A stretch of DNA of 64,000 nt from Rhizobium sp. CB3090 (lineage in GTDB: Bacteria > Pseudomonadota > Alphaproteobacteria > Rhizobiales > Rhizobiaceae): positions 1-64,000 of the forward strand of contig NZ_CP121663.1 in assembly GCF_029714285.1 (NCBI RefSeq). The letters are read 5' to 3'. Made by a program: the position numbers and the translations under genes. Below are positions 26,566 through 35,002 of the stretch, in pieces. The notes under the pieces are model-generated. The model was given only the letters and a program-made list of their open reading frames with translations, was not told the origin of the DNA and did no database searches. Position 1 is the first letter of the stretch; every line of letters begins with the position of its first letter.

Positions 26566-26919
26566 GCGATGCCCCTTTCGGTTACGAAATTTTGGGATAA
26601 GGTTCGCGAGCGCGCTGCAGTGGTGGCACCCTGGCGCGTATGGACCTAGCCTAAGCGCTCAGCGTGGCGCGCCCGCGAACGTCCTCCCAATGCGGACGCC
26701 ATGAAAATATATCATACCATGATATAAAGAAAGGAAAATGTGTATGCCCTCAGCCATGCGGCGAGATTGGGCTAGGTGTAAAAAGCCGTCGGTCGGTATT
26801 GCATAGGCCATTCGGCATATGCTGGCCGTTCGGCAGACACTATGCGGCGGGCGCAACCATCCCTGTACAGGTGGCGCGAGTATCGCCGGAAACGACAAAA
26901 TCAATTGATGGGGGTTAAA
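26566..26919. other. Intergenic region with palindrome and a possible leader peptide
   Basis: About 350 bases between the bactofilin-like gene (leftward) and the SnoaL-like gene (rightward). It holds the palindrome at 26708-26726, then AAAGGAAA and a 22-codon frame from ATG 26738 to a TAG at 26806 (MCMPSAMRRDWARCKK...), which may be a leader peptide or chance. Nothing else supportable. Confidence 0.4.
26708..26726. promoter_or_regulatory. 19-bp operator-like palindrome TATATCA-N5-TGATATA, copy 2
   Basis: Arms TATATCA and TGATATA are identical to those at 17171-17189, spacer TACCA here. It lies about 210 bases before the SnoaL-like gene and 12 bases before the ATG of a 22-codon frame. Probably an operator for a dimeric regulator shared by the two loci. 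Confidence 0.5.
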
Positions 26920-27372
26920 ATGAAAATATCTCCGCTTGCTGCTTTCGCAATTGCTCTTATGGCGACGCCGGCCCTGGCTGAACAATGCGCGCCGATCACC
27001 AAACCGCAGGTGGAGCGGTTGTTTGATCGCTGGAACGCATCCCTGGCGACGCTCGACCCCGAAAAGGTCGTCGAAAACTATGCTCCTGACGCCGTCCTGT
27101 TGCCGACCTTGTCGAACAAGCCGCGGCTGACGCAGAAGGAGCGCAGGGAATATTTCGTGGGCTTCCTGAAGAAGCATCCGCAGGGGAAGATCAACAGCCG
27201 TACGATCAAAATCGGCTGTAATGACGCGCTCGATATCGGCCTCTACACCTTCACCTTGAAGGATGGCGCCAAGGTTCCGGCGCGCTACACCTTCACTTAC
27301 GAATTCAAGCACGGCAAATGGCTGATCTCCTCGCATCACTCCTCGGCTATGCCGGAGAAGCACTCGAGTTAA
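26920..27372 (+). CDS. Secreted SnoaL/NTF2-like protein (DUF4440/SgcJ-EcaC type)
   Basis: 150 aa with a Sec signal peptide (MKISPLAAFAIALMATPALAEQ, cut after ALA). The mature part has the NTF2-like pattern: FDRWNASLATLDPEKVVENYAPDAVLLPTL, an early helix pair and strand, then YTFTYEFKHGKWLISSHHSS at the end. Proteins of this type (CaMKII-association/SgcJ class) bind small ligands or act as small isomerases; function here unknown. Start at ATG 26920 after GGGGTTAAA. Confidence 0.75.
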   Translation: MKISPLAAFAIALMATPALAEQCAPITKPQVERLFDRWNASLATLDPEKVVENYAPDAVLLPTLSNKPRLTQKERREYFVGFLKKHPQGKINSRTIKIGCNDALDIGLYTFTLKDGAKVPARYTFTYEFKHGKWLISSHHSSAMPEKHSS

Positions 27373-27394
27373 GCGGCTTGAGGCGGGAACACCT

Positions 27395-27877
27395 TCAAGC
27401 GATCGATACGATCTCCAGTTCATGATCGCCGACCACGACTATGTCGCCAACAAATTTTCCCAAGAGAGATTGGGCGACGGGTGAAACGTAAGAGATCGTC
27501 CCCTGTTTGGGCTCGGCTTCGTCTTCTCCGACGATGCGATAGGTCTGCACGCGTCCGTCATCGCGGCTGAAGGTGACTATGCTGCCGAAGACGACGGTCT
27601 CATGGGACACCGGGGCTGGTATCATCTCAGCGGTGCGAACCCTCTCGGCGAAATAACGCAGGTCGCGAAGGGGGACTGCCGCCTGCCGCCGACGCTCGTT
27701 CACATCCTCGACAGCGCTTGCGGCTTCGTACCGGTCGCGGGCTTCCTGAAGCGCAGCATTGAGCGCCTTCCATCCCGCTTCGGTAACCAGATTCGGATGG
27801 GGCGAGATAGCGCGGTCGGGGAGCTGCGTCTCCGCAGCCGTTTCCGCGCTTTCCTCTTTTGTAAATGCGACAGCCAA
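27395..27877 (-). CDS. GreA/GreB-family transcription elongation factor
   Basis: 160 aa. An N-terminal coiled-coil-like helix region (WKALNAALQEARDRYEAASAVEDVNERRRQA, broken over two helices) followed by the GreA/GreB C-terminal FKBP-like domain: VVFGSIVTFSRDDGRVQTYRIVGEDEAEPKQG, SYVSPVAQSLLGKFVGDIV. The tip of the Gre coiled coil normally bears two acidic residues for transcript cleavage; the equivalent here (VEDVNE) contains E and D. Plasmid-type second copy, not the housekeeping GreA, since it is unlike a standard 158-aa GreA at the N-terminus. Confidence 0.8.
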   Translation of the reverse strand: MAVAFTKEESAETAAETQLPDRAISPHPNLVTEAGWKALNAALQEARDRYEAASAVEDVNERRRQAAVPLRDLRYFAERVRTAEMIPAPVSHETVVFGSIVTFSRDDGRVQTYRIVGEDEAEPKQGTISYVSPVAQSLLGKFVGDIVVVGDHELEIVSIA

Positions 27878-28277
27878 AGCAAGCTCCGAAAAAATGAATG
27901 TCCTCTATTAGACGATATAGTTGGGCTATCGCGGAAGCCAAGACGACGGGGTGCAGACCTTGGGGAAAAGGTCGCATCGGCTTTATCGCAAATGTTCTCC
28001 TCGGCATCGACCACTTGCCGAGGAATTGAGCCCTTGGTTGTGACGACGCGTTGGCGGACTCGACGATGTCCTTCAAGACCTGACGTGCCCATATCCTGAT
28101 GAGCGAATGGTTCACCACAACGGCGGGCGACAAATTCCCCATTCCTCCAGCTTCTGGAAAAACTTTCTCCATCAGGCAATGGCTGCAAAACAAATAGCCT
28201 ATTAAATTCATAGATTATATAGCAATACTTAAGCATCAAGGCTTCGTGCCCAGCTAGTTGTAATGTGGAGAGGAACC
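27878..28277. other. Intergenic region, no gene seen
   Basis: About 400 bases between the leftward Gre-type gene and the rightward monooxygenase operon. AT-rich DNA at 28195-28235 (TTCATAGATTATATAGC) is the most promoter-like part for the rightward operon. No convincing repeat, small RNA or gene found. Confidence 0.4.
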
Positions 28278-29624
28278 ATGAAGAGACAGATCAAGCTCGG
28301 TGCATTTCTTCCCGGCGGCGGCCAGCATATCGCATCCTGGCGCCATCCGGACCAGCCCGTCGACGGGGCGGTCAATCTCAAGTTCCACATCGAGCTTGCG
28401 CAGGCGGCCGAACGCGGCCTTTTCGATGCCTACTTCCTGGCAGACGGGCTTGCTATCTCCTTTGGCGGCGGCGTGGAGGGTGGCAATGCGAGGGTAGCAG
28501 GCTTCGAGCCGGTCACATTGTTTTCGGCATTGGCGCCGTTTACCAAGCACATCGGCTTCATCGCGACCTCATCGACGACCTACGAGGAGCCTTACTCTGT
28601 TGCGCGCAAATTCGCATCGCTCGACTTGATCTCCGGCGGCCGCGCCGGCTGGAACGTTGTCACGACTGCCACCGAAGCCGCCGCGAGGAATTTCAATCTT
28701 GAGCGGCAGCACCCCCATGCAACCCGTTATAAGCGGGCGGCCGAACATGTCGAGGTCGTCAAGAAGCTTTGGGAAAGCTTTGACGATGACGCCTTCATTC
28801 GCGATCGGGCAAGCGGCGTTTATTTCGATATAAACAAGGTGCACCGTACCAATCACCGCGGCGAACATTTCCAGGTCGAAGGGCCATTGAATGTCCCGCG
28901 TTCGCCGCAGGGTCATCCTGTCATCGTGCAGGCTGGCCAGTCGGACGATGGGCGCGGACTTGCCGCGGCCAACGCCGAAGTGATTTTCACGGCGCACCAG
29001 AAGCTCGACACCGCTCAGGAATTCTATCGCGATATCAAAGCGCGTGCGCGCAGCCTCGGTCGCGATCCCTCGCATGTGCTCATCATGCCGGGCGTCTCGC
29101 CCTTTGTCGGCCGCACGGAGGCGGAAGCGCGCGAGAAATACGAGCGGCTCACAAGCCTGATCGTCGAGGAGGATGGGCTCGCGCTGATCAGCGGGCTCAC
29201 TGGCGGCGAGCTCGATCTCAGAGGCGCCGATCTCGACGGTCCGCTGCCTCCGGCGCCGCCGACTGAGGGCATGAAGAGCCGTCAGGAACTGATCCGGCGC
29301 ATTGCGGACGAGAACAATTTCTCCATTCGCCAGCTTTATCAATGGATCGCTTCTGCACGTGGCCATTTCACCATCGTCGGCTCTGCCGTCCAGGTCGCGG
29401 ATACCCTGCAGGAATGGTTCGAGAACGAAGGCGCGGACGGCTTCAACATCCTGCCGCCATGGCTGCCGACCGGCCTTAACGATTTCGTGGAACTCGTCAT
29501 TCCCGAGCTGCAGCGCCGGGGCCTGTTCCGCACCGCCTATGAAGGCAAGACTCTCCGAGAAAATCTGGGCCTGCCTTTTCCGCAAAATCGGTGGGCCGCC
29601 GCCTACACCGAAGCCGCCGAATAA
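28278..29624 (+). CDS. FMN-dependent monooxygenase (NtaA/SnaA/DszA/SfnG family, LLM class)
   Basis: 448-aa luciferase-like TIM-barrel monooxygenase using FMNH2 and O2. Family marks: LGAFLPGGGQHIASWR at the start, FDAYFLADG, LDLISGGRAGWNVVTT and PVIVQAGQSDDGRGLAA, which are characteristic of the NtaA/SnaA/DszA group. GGAGAGGAACC precedes ATG 28278. First gene of an operon with a sulfonate/taurine-type ABC importer, so it probably releases sulfite or a related group from an organosulfur compound, or degrades an aminopolycarboxylate. No flavin reductase gene is adjacent; one must be supplied elsewhere. Confidence 0.9.
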   Translation: MKRQIKLGAFLPGGGQHIASWRHPDQPVDGAVNLKFHIELAQAAERGLFDAYFLADGLAISFGGGVEGGNARVAGFEPVTLFSALAPFTKHIGFIATSSTTYEEPYSVARKFASLDLISGGRAGWNVVTTATEAAARNFNLERQHPHATRYKRAAEHVEVVKKLWESFDDDAFIRDRASGVYFDINKVHRTNHRGEHFQVEGPLNVPRSPQGHPVIVQAGQSDDGRGLAAANAEVIFTAHQKLDTAQEFYRDIKARARSLGRDPSHVLIMPGVSPFVGRTEAEAREKYERLTSLIVEEDGLALISGLTGGELDLRGADLDGPLPPAPPTEGMKSRQELIRRIADENNFSIRQLYQWIASARGHFTIVGSAVQVADTLQEWFENEGADGFNILPPWLPTGLNDFVELVIPELQRRGLFRTAYEGKTLRENLGLPFPQNRWAAAYTEAAE

Positions 29625-29648
29625 CCGAGACAGCAAGGGGAAAAGCTC

Positions 29649-30500
29649 ATGGCGCTTGATACTGAACAGCAGGCTCTCCTGGGGAGCTATCGCGAAACAT
29701 ATATCTCGCAGAGCAGGCTGATACGGCAAGCAGGAGCGCTGTTGCGCGGTTTCGTATCGCGCTACGGCCTGATCATTGTTTTCGTTGCTCTCTGGCAGGT
29801 CTCGCCGTCGCTTGGCTGGAGCAACCCGGCGGTTCTTCCGCCACCGGATGCGATCCTGCGGGCCCTCTGGAACGGGGTCAGCGGCGGACCGCTGCTCGGC
29901 GACATCGCCATCAGCCTCCAGCGCGCCGGCATCGCATTTGGCGCAGCCGTCGGCGTCGGTATTCCGCTCGGGCTCTTCATGGGGCAGATCCGAATTGTCG
30001 AACGCAGCCTCGATCCGATCCTGCAACTGTTTCGGCAGACATCCGCACTCGCGCTCTATCCGGTATTCATTTTATTGCTCGGCCTCGGCGAGGCATCGAA
30101 AATCTTCGTGATCTTCTGGGCAACTCTGTTTCCGACGCTTCTCGCCACCATTGGAGGCGTCAAACAGGTGGACGCCAAGCTGGTGGAAATGGCGCGTGTC
30201 TACGGTGCCAAGCCGCTTACGGTGTTTCGCCGCGTCGTCCTGCCAGCCGCCCTGCCGCAGATCTTTGTTGGATTGCGGCTAAGTGCCACCACCTCGCTTC
30301 TGCTGCTCATCGCCGCAGAAATGATCGGCGCCAATTCCGGCGTCGGGTTTCAGGTGATGAATGCGCAGTACAATTTCCAGATCCCGCTGATGTTCGCGGC
30401 AATTCTGTTGCTCGCGCTTCTGGGATTGTCGGCCAACTTCATCCTCGAGGCGTTGCAGGCCCGGCTCTGCCGTTGGGCCAGCCCCAGGACTGAAGGCTGA
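29649..30500 (+). CDS. ABC transporter permease (SsuC/TauC-type)
   Basis: 283 aa, BPD_transp_1 family, with about six transmembrane helices and the cytoplasmic EAA loop EMARVYGAKPLTVFRRVVLPAALP (two half-motifs around residue 185-205) that docks to the ATPase. The N-terminal ~40 residues are hydrophilic. Inner-membrane component of an importer for nitrate/sulfonate/taurine-type substrates. Confidence 0.9.
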   Translation: MALDTEQQALLGSYRETYISQSRLIRQAGALLRGFVSRYGLIIVFVALWQVSPSLGWSNPAVLPPPDAILRALWNGVSGGPLLGDIAISLQRAGIAFGAAVGVGIPLGLFMGQIRIVERSLDPILQLFRQTSALALYPVFILLLGLGEASKIFVIFWATLFPTLLATIGGVKQVDAKLVEMARVYGAKPLTVFRRVVLPAALPQIFVGLRLSATTSLLLLIAAEMIGANSGVGFQVMNAQYNFQIPLMFAAILLLALLGLSANFILEALQARLCRWASPRTEG

Positions 30501-30543
30501 AACGCGCCACCATTTTCCATCTCATCCGATCTATGGAGTTCAC

Positions 30544-31548
30544 ATGCAGATTTCGCGTCGTTCTTTCGGCATCGCCGCGGTCGCAGCCGGCATGCTTCTG
30601 GTCGTCCCGGCAAGCGTTACCTTTGCAGCCGAGACAGATCAGGTCACCATCCGCTACCTCGCAAGCCAGGGTGGTCTTTCTGCCCATGAGCTTGCCGATG
30701 CGCTCGGCTATTTCAAGGACACCGGCCTGACACTCAAGGATGTCGGCTATGCTCAGGGCGGTCCGGCCTCCCTCTTCGCGCTGGCGTCGGGCAATGTCGA
30801 AGTCGGAGGCGCTGCGACCGCGGCGGTGCTGAACTCGATAGCCGGTGGCAACGATTTCGTCGCAGCCTATCCTTCGAACGGTATCGACAAGACCACCGAA
30901 AGCATCTTCTATTCGCTTGAGGGCAGCCCGATCAAATCGATCAAGGATCTGGCCGGCAAGACGATTGCCGTCAATACGCTTGGTGCCCATCTCGATTATA
31001 CGGTGCGCGAGGCGCTTCATTCCGTCGGATTGCCCGAAAATGCGGCCAAGCTGGTCGTCGTTCCGGGTGCGCAGCTCGAACAGGTTCTGCGTTCCAAGCA
31101 GGTCGATGTCTCCGCCTTCGGCTACTGGCAGAAGACCTATGAAGGCGTGGCACTGAAAAATGGTGGCCTCCAGAAGATCTTCGGCGACACCGACGTGCTC
31201 GGTGAGATCGCCGGCGGCTTTACGGTGCTGCGCCGCGATTGGATCAAGCAACACCCGCAAGCGGCCAAGATCTTCGTTGAGAAGTCGCAGGCCGCGCTCG
31301 AATACGCTCGTCTTCATCCTGAGGAAACCAAAGCGGTGATCGCCAAGGTTCTCGCCTCGCGCGGCGAGAATGCCGACATTGCGCAATATTTCACCGGCTA
31401 TGGCGTGCGTGAAGGTGGCAAGGCCGTACCGCGCGACCTGCAATTCTGGATCGACATCCTCGCCCGTGGCGGCGTTCTCAAGCCGGGGCAGATCAAGGCG
31501 GAAGACATTCTCTACGATCCGGCGAATTTCGCCGTCGCCGGCAACTGA
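30544..31548 (+). CDS. ABC transporter substrate-binding protein (SsuA/TauA-type)
   Basis: 334 aa. Signal peptide with a twin-arginine-like start MQISRRSFGIAAVAAGMLL and cleavage near TFAAE, so export may be by Tat. The mature part (VTIRYLASQGGLSAHELADALGYF...) follows the NMT1/SsuA-type binding proteins: domain I, then the GKTIAVNTLGAHLDYTV hinge segment. Periplasmic receptor of the 29649-32333 importer, probably for an organosulfur compound. Confidence 0.9.
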   Translation: MQISRRSFGIAAVAAGMLLVVPASVTFAAETDQVTIRYLASQGGLSAHELADALGYFKDTGLTLKDVGYAQGGPASLFALASGNVEVGGAATAAVLNSIAGGNDFVAAYPSNGIDKTTESIFYSLEGSPIKSIKDLAGKTIAVNTLGAHLDYTVREALHSVGLPENAAKLVVVPGAQLEQVLRSKQVDVSAFGYWQKTYEGVALKNGGLQKIFGDTDVLGEIAGGFTVLRRDWIKQHPQAAKIFVEKSQAALEYARLHPEETKAVIAKVLASRGENADIAQYFTGYGVREGGKAVPRDLQFWIDILARGGVLKPGQIKAEDILYDPANFAVAGN

Positions 31549-31562
31549 GAAGGAGTGGGCCA

Positions 31563-32333
31563 ATGGCTGTTGCTGAACTGACCCTGCGCGGAGAGGTGAC
31601 GATCAAGAACCTCTCCAAATCCTACTCGATCAACGGCCGCCATCTCAATGTGCTGCAAGGGATCAGCAACCACATTCGCGCCGGCGAAAGCCTGGCGATC
31701 GTGGGAGCTTCGGGTTCCGGCAAGACGACCCTGCTCAGGGTTCTCGCTGGGCTCGAGAACGCGGACAGAGGCGATGTGCTGATCGACGGGCAGCCCGTTC
31801 ATGGCGTAGGGGCGGATCGCGCGGTGATCTTCCAGGAGCCGAGGCTTCTGCCCTGGCTCACCGTGCTCGACAACGTCGCCTTCCCGCTCGAAAACCAGGG
31901 TCTGAAGAAGAGCGAGGCGAGGGCGCGTGCGCGCCGCTATGTCCAACTCGTAGGCCTCAGCGATTTCGCCGACGCCCTGCCGTCGCAGCTTTCGGGCGGT
32001 ATGGCTCAGCGCGTCGGCATTGCGAGGGCGCTCGCGGTGAAACCTGAAATCCTGTTGCTCGACGAGCCGTTCGGCGCACTCGACGCCATGACCAAGATCA
32101 CCATGCAGGAAGAGCTCGCTCGCATCTGGCGGGAGGAAAAGGTGACGATGATCCTCGTCACGCACGACCTGGAGGAGGCGGTCTATCTCGCTGACCGAGT
32201 CCTCATCCTTTCCAAGGAAAAGGGTGGGCGTACCCGCGAGATCGACATCGATCTTCCGCGACCCCGCAACCGAAGCGAGGCGCGCTTCGTCAAGTTTCGA
32301 GAACAACTGCTGAACGCTTTCGGGCTGCATTGA
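31563..32333 (+). CDS. ABC transporter ATP-binding protein (SsuB/TauB-type)
   Basis: 256 aa: Walker A GASGSGKTT (about residues 44-52), Q-loop VIFQEPRLLPWLTV typical of the nitrate/sulfonate group, signature LSGGMAQRVGIARAL, Walker B LLLDEPFGALDAMTK, and switch His in LVTHDLEEAV. Last gene of the monooxygenase/importer operon, followed by the terminator at 32466-32498. Confidence 0.92.
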   Translation: MAVAELTLRGEVTIKNLSKSYSINGRHLNVLQGISNHIRAGESLAIVGASGSGKTTLLRVLAGLENADRGDVLIDGQPVHGVGADRAVIFQEPRLLPWLTVLDNVAFPLENQGLKKSEARARARRYVQLVGLSDFADALPSQLSGGMAQRVGIARALAVKPEILLLDEPFGALDAMTKITMQEELARIWREEKVTMILVTHDLEEAVYLADRVLILSKEKGGRTREIDIDLPRPRNRSEARFVKFREQLLNAFGLH

Positions 32334-32465
32334 AGGTTGGCTAAGCGTGGCGGCCGAATGACCACTCGCCGGTTCGATGCTGCATTAAAATATTTAAATG
32401 ACATCCGCCGGTCCGGCGTGGCAGGGTTTAGTTCCGGGTAATACCGGACGAGCACTATGACCTAA

Positions 32466-32498
32466 CCTCCCTCTGCCGTCGCCGGCGGAGGGTTTTTT
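32466..32498 (+). terminator. Rho-independent terminator between convergent genes
   Basis: CCCTCTGCCG / CGGCGGAGGG stem (one G-U pair), a short TCGC loop and TTTTTT after it. Located between the rightward ATPase gene and the leftward MFS gene; the T run serves the rightward operon. Confidence 0.8.
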
Positions 32499-32543
32499 GT
32501 TGTTGCGGCGCAAAGCCGGTTCGCCGCAGGATCGTATGGCAGC

Positions 32544-34175
32544 TTAATGATGCAGGTCGATCGGCGCCTTGTGGAAGACATCGTCTGAGGGTGGAATCGC
32601 TTGGCGCTCAATCATGCGATGAACATAAGGCGGGTCGCTGCCGCCGTGGAGTGCCCGCAGCCGATCCATATTTTCCGCATCCGCCTGAGTGCGTCGCTGG
32701 TTGTGGCGGATGTATTCGACCCAGGTCGGTGTGTGGTAGGTTTCCGTCCAGATGCCGGGGTTTTCCAGATCGCGCATCAGCGCCCAGTTTCTGGCGCCAT
32801 CGCGGATACGGATCCGCCGCCGCTGGGCCATCAGCTTCAGGAATTCCGGCAGATCCTGGTCGCCGATCTGATAATCGACAAGGATGACGATCGGGCCGCT
32901 GCGCGGCGTGATGTCCAGGCCGAGGGCAGGTTCGATGAAGCGGTTCAAAGGATCGAGATTTAGCGAGGCAAAGGCCGGCATCGAGAAACGCAGGCCGATG
33001 ACGATGCCGACCAGCATGACCGCTGCCGAGCCATAGAGCGCTTCCGAGACACCGAAACGATCGGCTGCAACACCCCAGAGCCAGCTGCCGCCGGCAATGC
33101 CGCCAAAGGTCACCGTCTGATAGAGCGACAGGGCGCGGCCCACGACCCAGCGCGGCGTCGATAGCTGGACGATCGTATTGAAGAGCGAAAGGGCAAGTAC
33201 CCAGCAGGCCCCGGAAACGAGCAGGCCGACACAGGTGAGGATAATGAAAGGGCTCAAGGCGGTCAGCATCATGCTGCCCGCAAACCCGGCGAAGGAATAG
33301 CGGATGATCAGCTCGCTGCTCATCGCCTCGCGAAGCCTAGCATTCAGCGCACCACCGCCGATCGCTCCGATGCCGAAGGATCCCAGCATGAAACCATAGG
33401 CCAGCGGTCCGCCGGAAACGAGATTGATCGCGACGATCGGCAGGAGAGCCAATACCGAACTGGCTCCGATGCCGAAGATGAAGCCGCGGACGAGTACTTT
33501 TTCAAGATTCGGCGACATCGAAATGTAGCGGAGCCCGGCAAAGATCGCGCTGCCCAGATTTTCACGCGGCAGCGTCGATGTCGAAGGAGCGGGTTTCCAG
33601 CGCATCAGCGCATAGATGAGCGCAAAATAGCTGACGGCATTGACTGCAAAGGCAGCCGCAGCGCCGGCGGCCGCGACGATGATGCCGCCGATCGCCGGGC
33701 CGACACTTCGGGTCATGTTGAAGCCCATGCTATTCAGCGTCACGGCATCCGGCAGATCCTCCCGAGGCACCATGTCTCCGACCGACGCCTGCCAGGAGGG
33801 ATTGTTGAGCGCCGTTCCGCAGCCGATCAGGAAGGTAAAGAGCAGAAGCAGCCAGGGAGTGATCCAGCCCAGCAGAGCACACAGGGTCAGGATTGCCGAA
33901 ACGGCCAGCATCAGACATTGCGCCGTCAGCATTATCCGGCGGCGGTCGAAATTGTCGGCAAGGGCACCGGAAACCAGTGAAAACAGCATGATCGGCAAGG
34001 CAGTCGAGGTTTGGACCAGCGCCACCATGTCTTCCGACGCCGTGATGGTCGTCATCATCCAGGCAGCGCCAACGGCTTGGACCAGCCCGCCGAAATTCGA
34101 CGCAAGGCTCGCGAGCCAGATCCGGCGATAGGTCTCGTGCTTAAGCGGTTTGAACGTCGACGAATTCGATGACAA
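32544..34175 (-). CDS. MFS exporter (MFS_3 / EntS-like) with soluble C-terminal domain
   Basis: 543 aa with about twelve transmembrane helices in the first 410 residues: YRRIWLASLASNFGGLVQAVGAAWM at the start, DNFDRRRIML between TM2 and TM3 (motif A variant), and NSMGFNMTRSVGPAIGG. A cytoplasmic tail of about 120 residues (SGPIVILVDYQIGDQDLPEFLKLM..., ETYHTPTWVEYIRHNQR) resembles a ferredoxin-like ABM domain; many MFS_3 proteins carry such a tail. Probably a drug or siderophore exporter. Monocistronic. Confidence 0.88.
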   Translation of the reverse strand: MSSNSSTFKPLKHETYRRIWLASLASNFGGLVQAVGAAWMMTTITASEDMVALVQTSTALPIMLFSLVSGALADNFDRRRIMLTAQCLMLAVSAILTLCALLGWITPWLLLLFTFLIGCGTALNNPSWQASVGDMVPREDLPDAVTLNSMGFNMTRSVGPAIGGIIVAAAGAAAAFAVNAVSYFALIYALMRWKPAPSTSTLPRENLGSAIFAGLRYISMSPNLEKVLVRGFIFGIGASSVLALLPIVAINLVSGGPLAYGFMLGSFGIGAIGGGALNARLREAMSSELIIRYSFAGFAGSMMLTALSPFIILTCVGLLVSGACWVLALSLFNTIVQLSTPRWVVGRALSLYQTVTFGGIAGGSWLWGVAADRFGVSEALYGSAAVMLVGIVIGLRFSMPAFASLNLDPLNRFIEPALGLDITPRSGPIVILVDYQIGDQDLPEFLKLMAQRRRIRIRDGARNWALMRDLENPGIWTETYHTPTWVEYIRHNQRRTQADAENMDRLRALHGGSDPPYVHRMIERQAIPPSDDVFHKAPIDLHH

Positions 34176-34425
34176 GGTTCCTCCAGCAGCTCTGATTCCC
34201 GCTCCGCTGCAATATATGACGAAGCTTTGCAGTGGCTAGGACGGATTCGCAGCCGAGCGCGGCGACGCCTTCAGTCGCATGCTCGTTTCGTGCAATGACG
34301 GCGAGCAGCTTCTGATTGCAGGCTGGTGAACAATAAAGGCGCGGTCGGATGCAGCGGAAATGAGCGGTCCTTAAAAAGGAACCGCTGGTAGCAGATCAAA
34401 CACACAAAACGTCCAGCAATATCTG

Positions 34426-34632
34426 CTAATGGATCTTTCTTTCGACCTCTGTTGCCACGCTGAGCATTTGAAGCAGATATCGTATCAATGCGACGTCCTC
34501 GGTGGATGTCTGGTTTTCAAAGACCTGCGTGATGATAGCGTTCAAATTATTGGCCTGATCGTGCACCAGTTCCTTAATATAGCTTTCGGGTTCCGCAAAA
34601 ATTACAGTTTGATTTTGTTTATCGCTTGTCAT
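34426..34632 (-). CDS. Small hypothetical protein C of the luxI tail
   Basis: 68 aa (MTSDKQNQTVIFAEPESYIKEL and so on), no cysteine-rich or membrane segment; the middle (QANNLNAIITQVFENQTS, DVALIRYLLQMLSVATEVE) is predicted helical. Its ATG at 34632 overlaps the stop of the preceding small gene as ATGA, so it is translationally coupled. The last of three tiny genes after luxI. Family not recognised. A longer upstream frame exists but the coupling fixes this start. Confidence 0.6.
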   Translation of the reverse strand: MTSDKQNQTVIFAEPESYIKELVHDQANNLNAIITQVFENQTSTEDVALIRYLLQMLSVATEVERKIH

Positions 34633-34817
34633 CTTACACCAGCTTGTCCTGAAGCGTCTTTCCGGTTTGCCCGGCATTCTGCAGCTTTCAATTCTCGATC
34701 GAATTGATCGATCATACGTTGTACCCATGGCTCATTGTAAACGTCATCGCCGTCTCGACGGCGATCGCGCTCTTCAGTGGATCTAATCTGCTCGACCAGT
34801 GCTCGCAGCAGTCGCAT
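34629..34817 (-). CDS. Small hypothetical protein B of the luxI tail
   Basis: 62 aa, strongly charged and helical (MRLLRALVEQIRSTEERDRRRDG, MIDQFDRELKAAECRANRK), no membrane segment. Its ATG overlaps the stop codon of the preceding small gene as TAATG and has GAGGGGG just upstream, so both translational coupling and an independent strong ribosome binding site support it. Unknown function. Confidence 0.65.
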   Translation of the reverse strand: MRLLRALVEQIRSTEERDRRRDGDDVYNEPWVQRMIDQFDRELKAAECRANRKDASGQAGVR

Positions 34818-35002
34818 TACCCCCTCATTTCAGCTCGTTGCCGGAACTGAGTGACCTCGCAAATCTCTTTGAAATCCGTCGGTCGCATCTCAGCAACAGG
34901 CACTTGCAGCGCCTCCCGTTCGCACGATATTGCCTTGCTCCAAGCCGGTTCGCGCTCGCAGATGTGGCCATTGCTGTCACTTAGCCAAATAGGCGCTTTC
35001 AT
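34817..35002 (-). CDS. Small hypothetical protein A of the luxI tail
   Basis: 61 aa (MKAPIWLSDSNGHICEREPAWS...), starting inside the last 26 bases of luxI in another frame and ending in TAATG with the next small gene. Two cysteines and several acidic residues; no family recognised. The ribosome binding site is weak, so it would depend on coupling to luxI. Short genes after luxI in rhizobia can encode regulators (for example cinS after cinI), but no similarity was recognised. Confidence 0.5.
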   Translation of the reverse strand: MKAPIWLSDSNGHICEREPAWSKAISCEREALQVPVAEMRPTDFKEICEVTQFRQRAEMRG

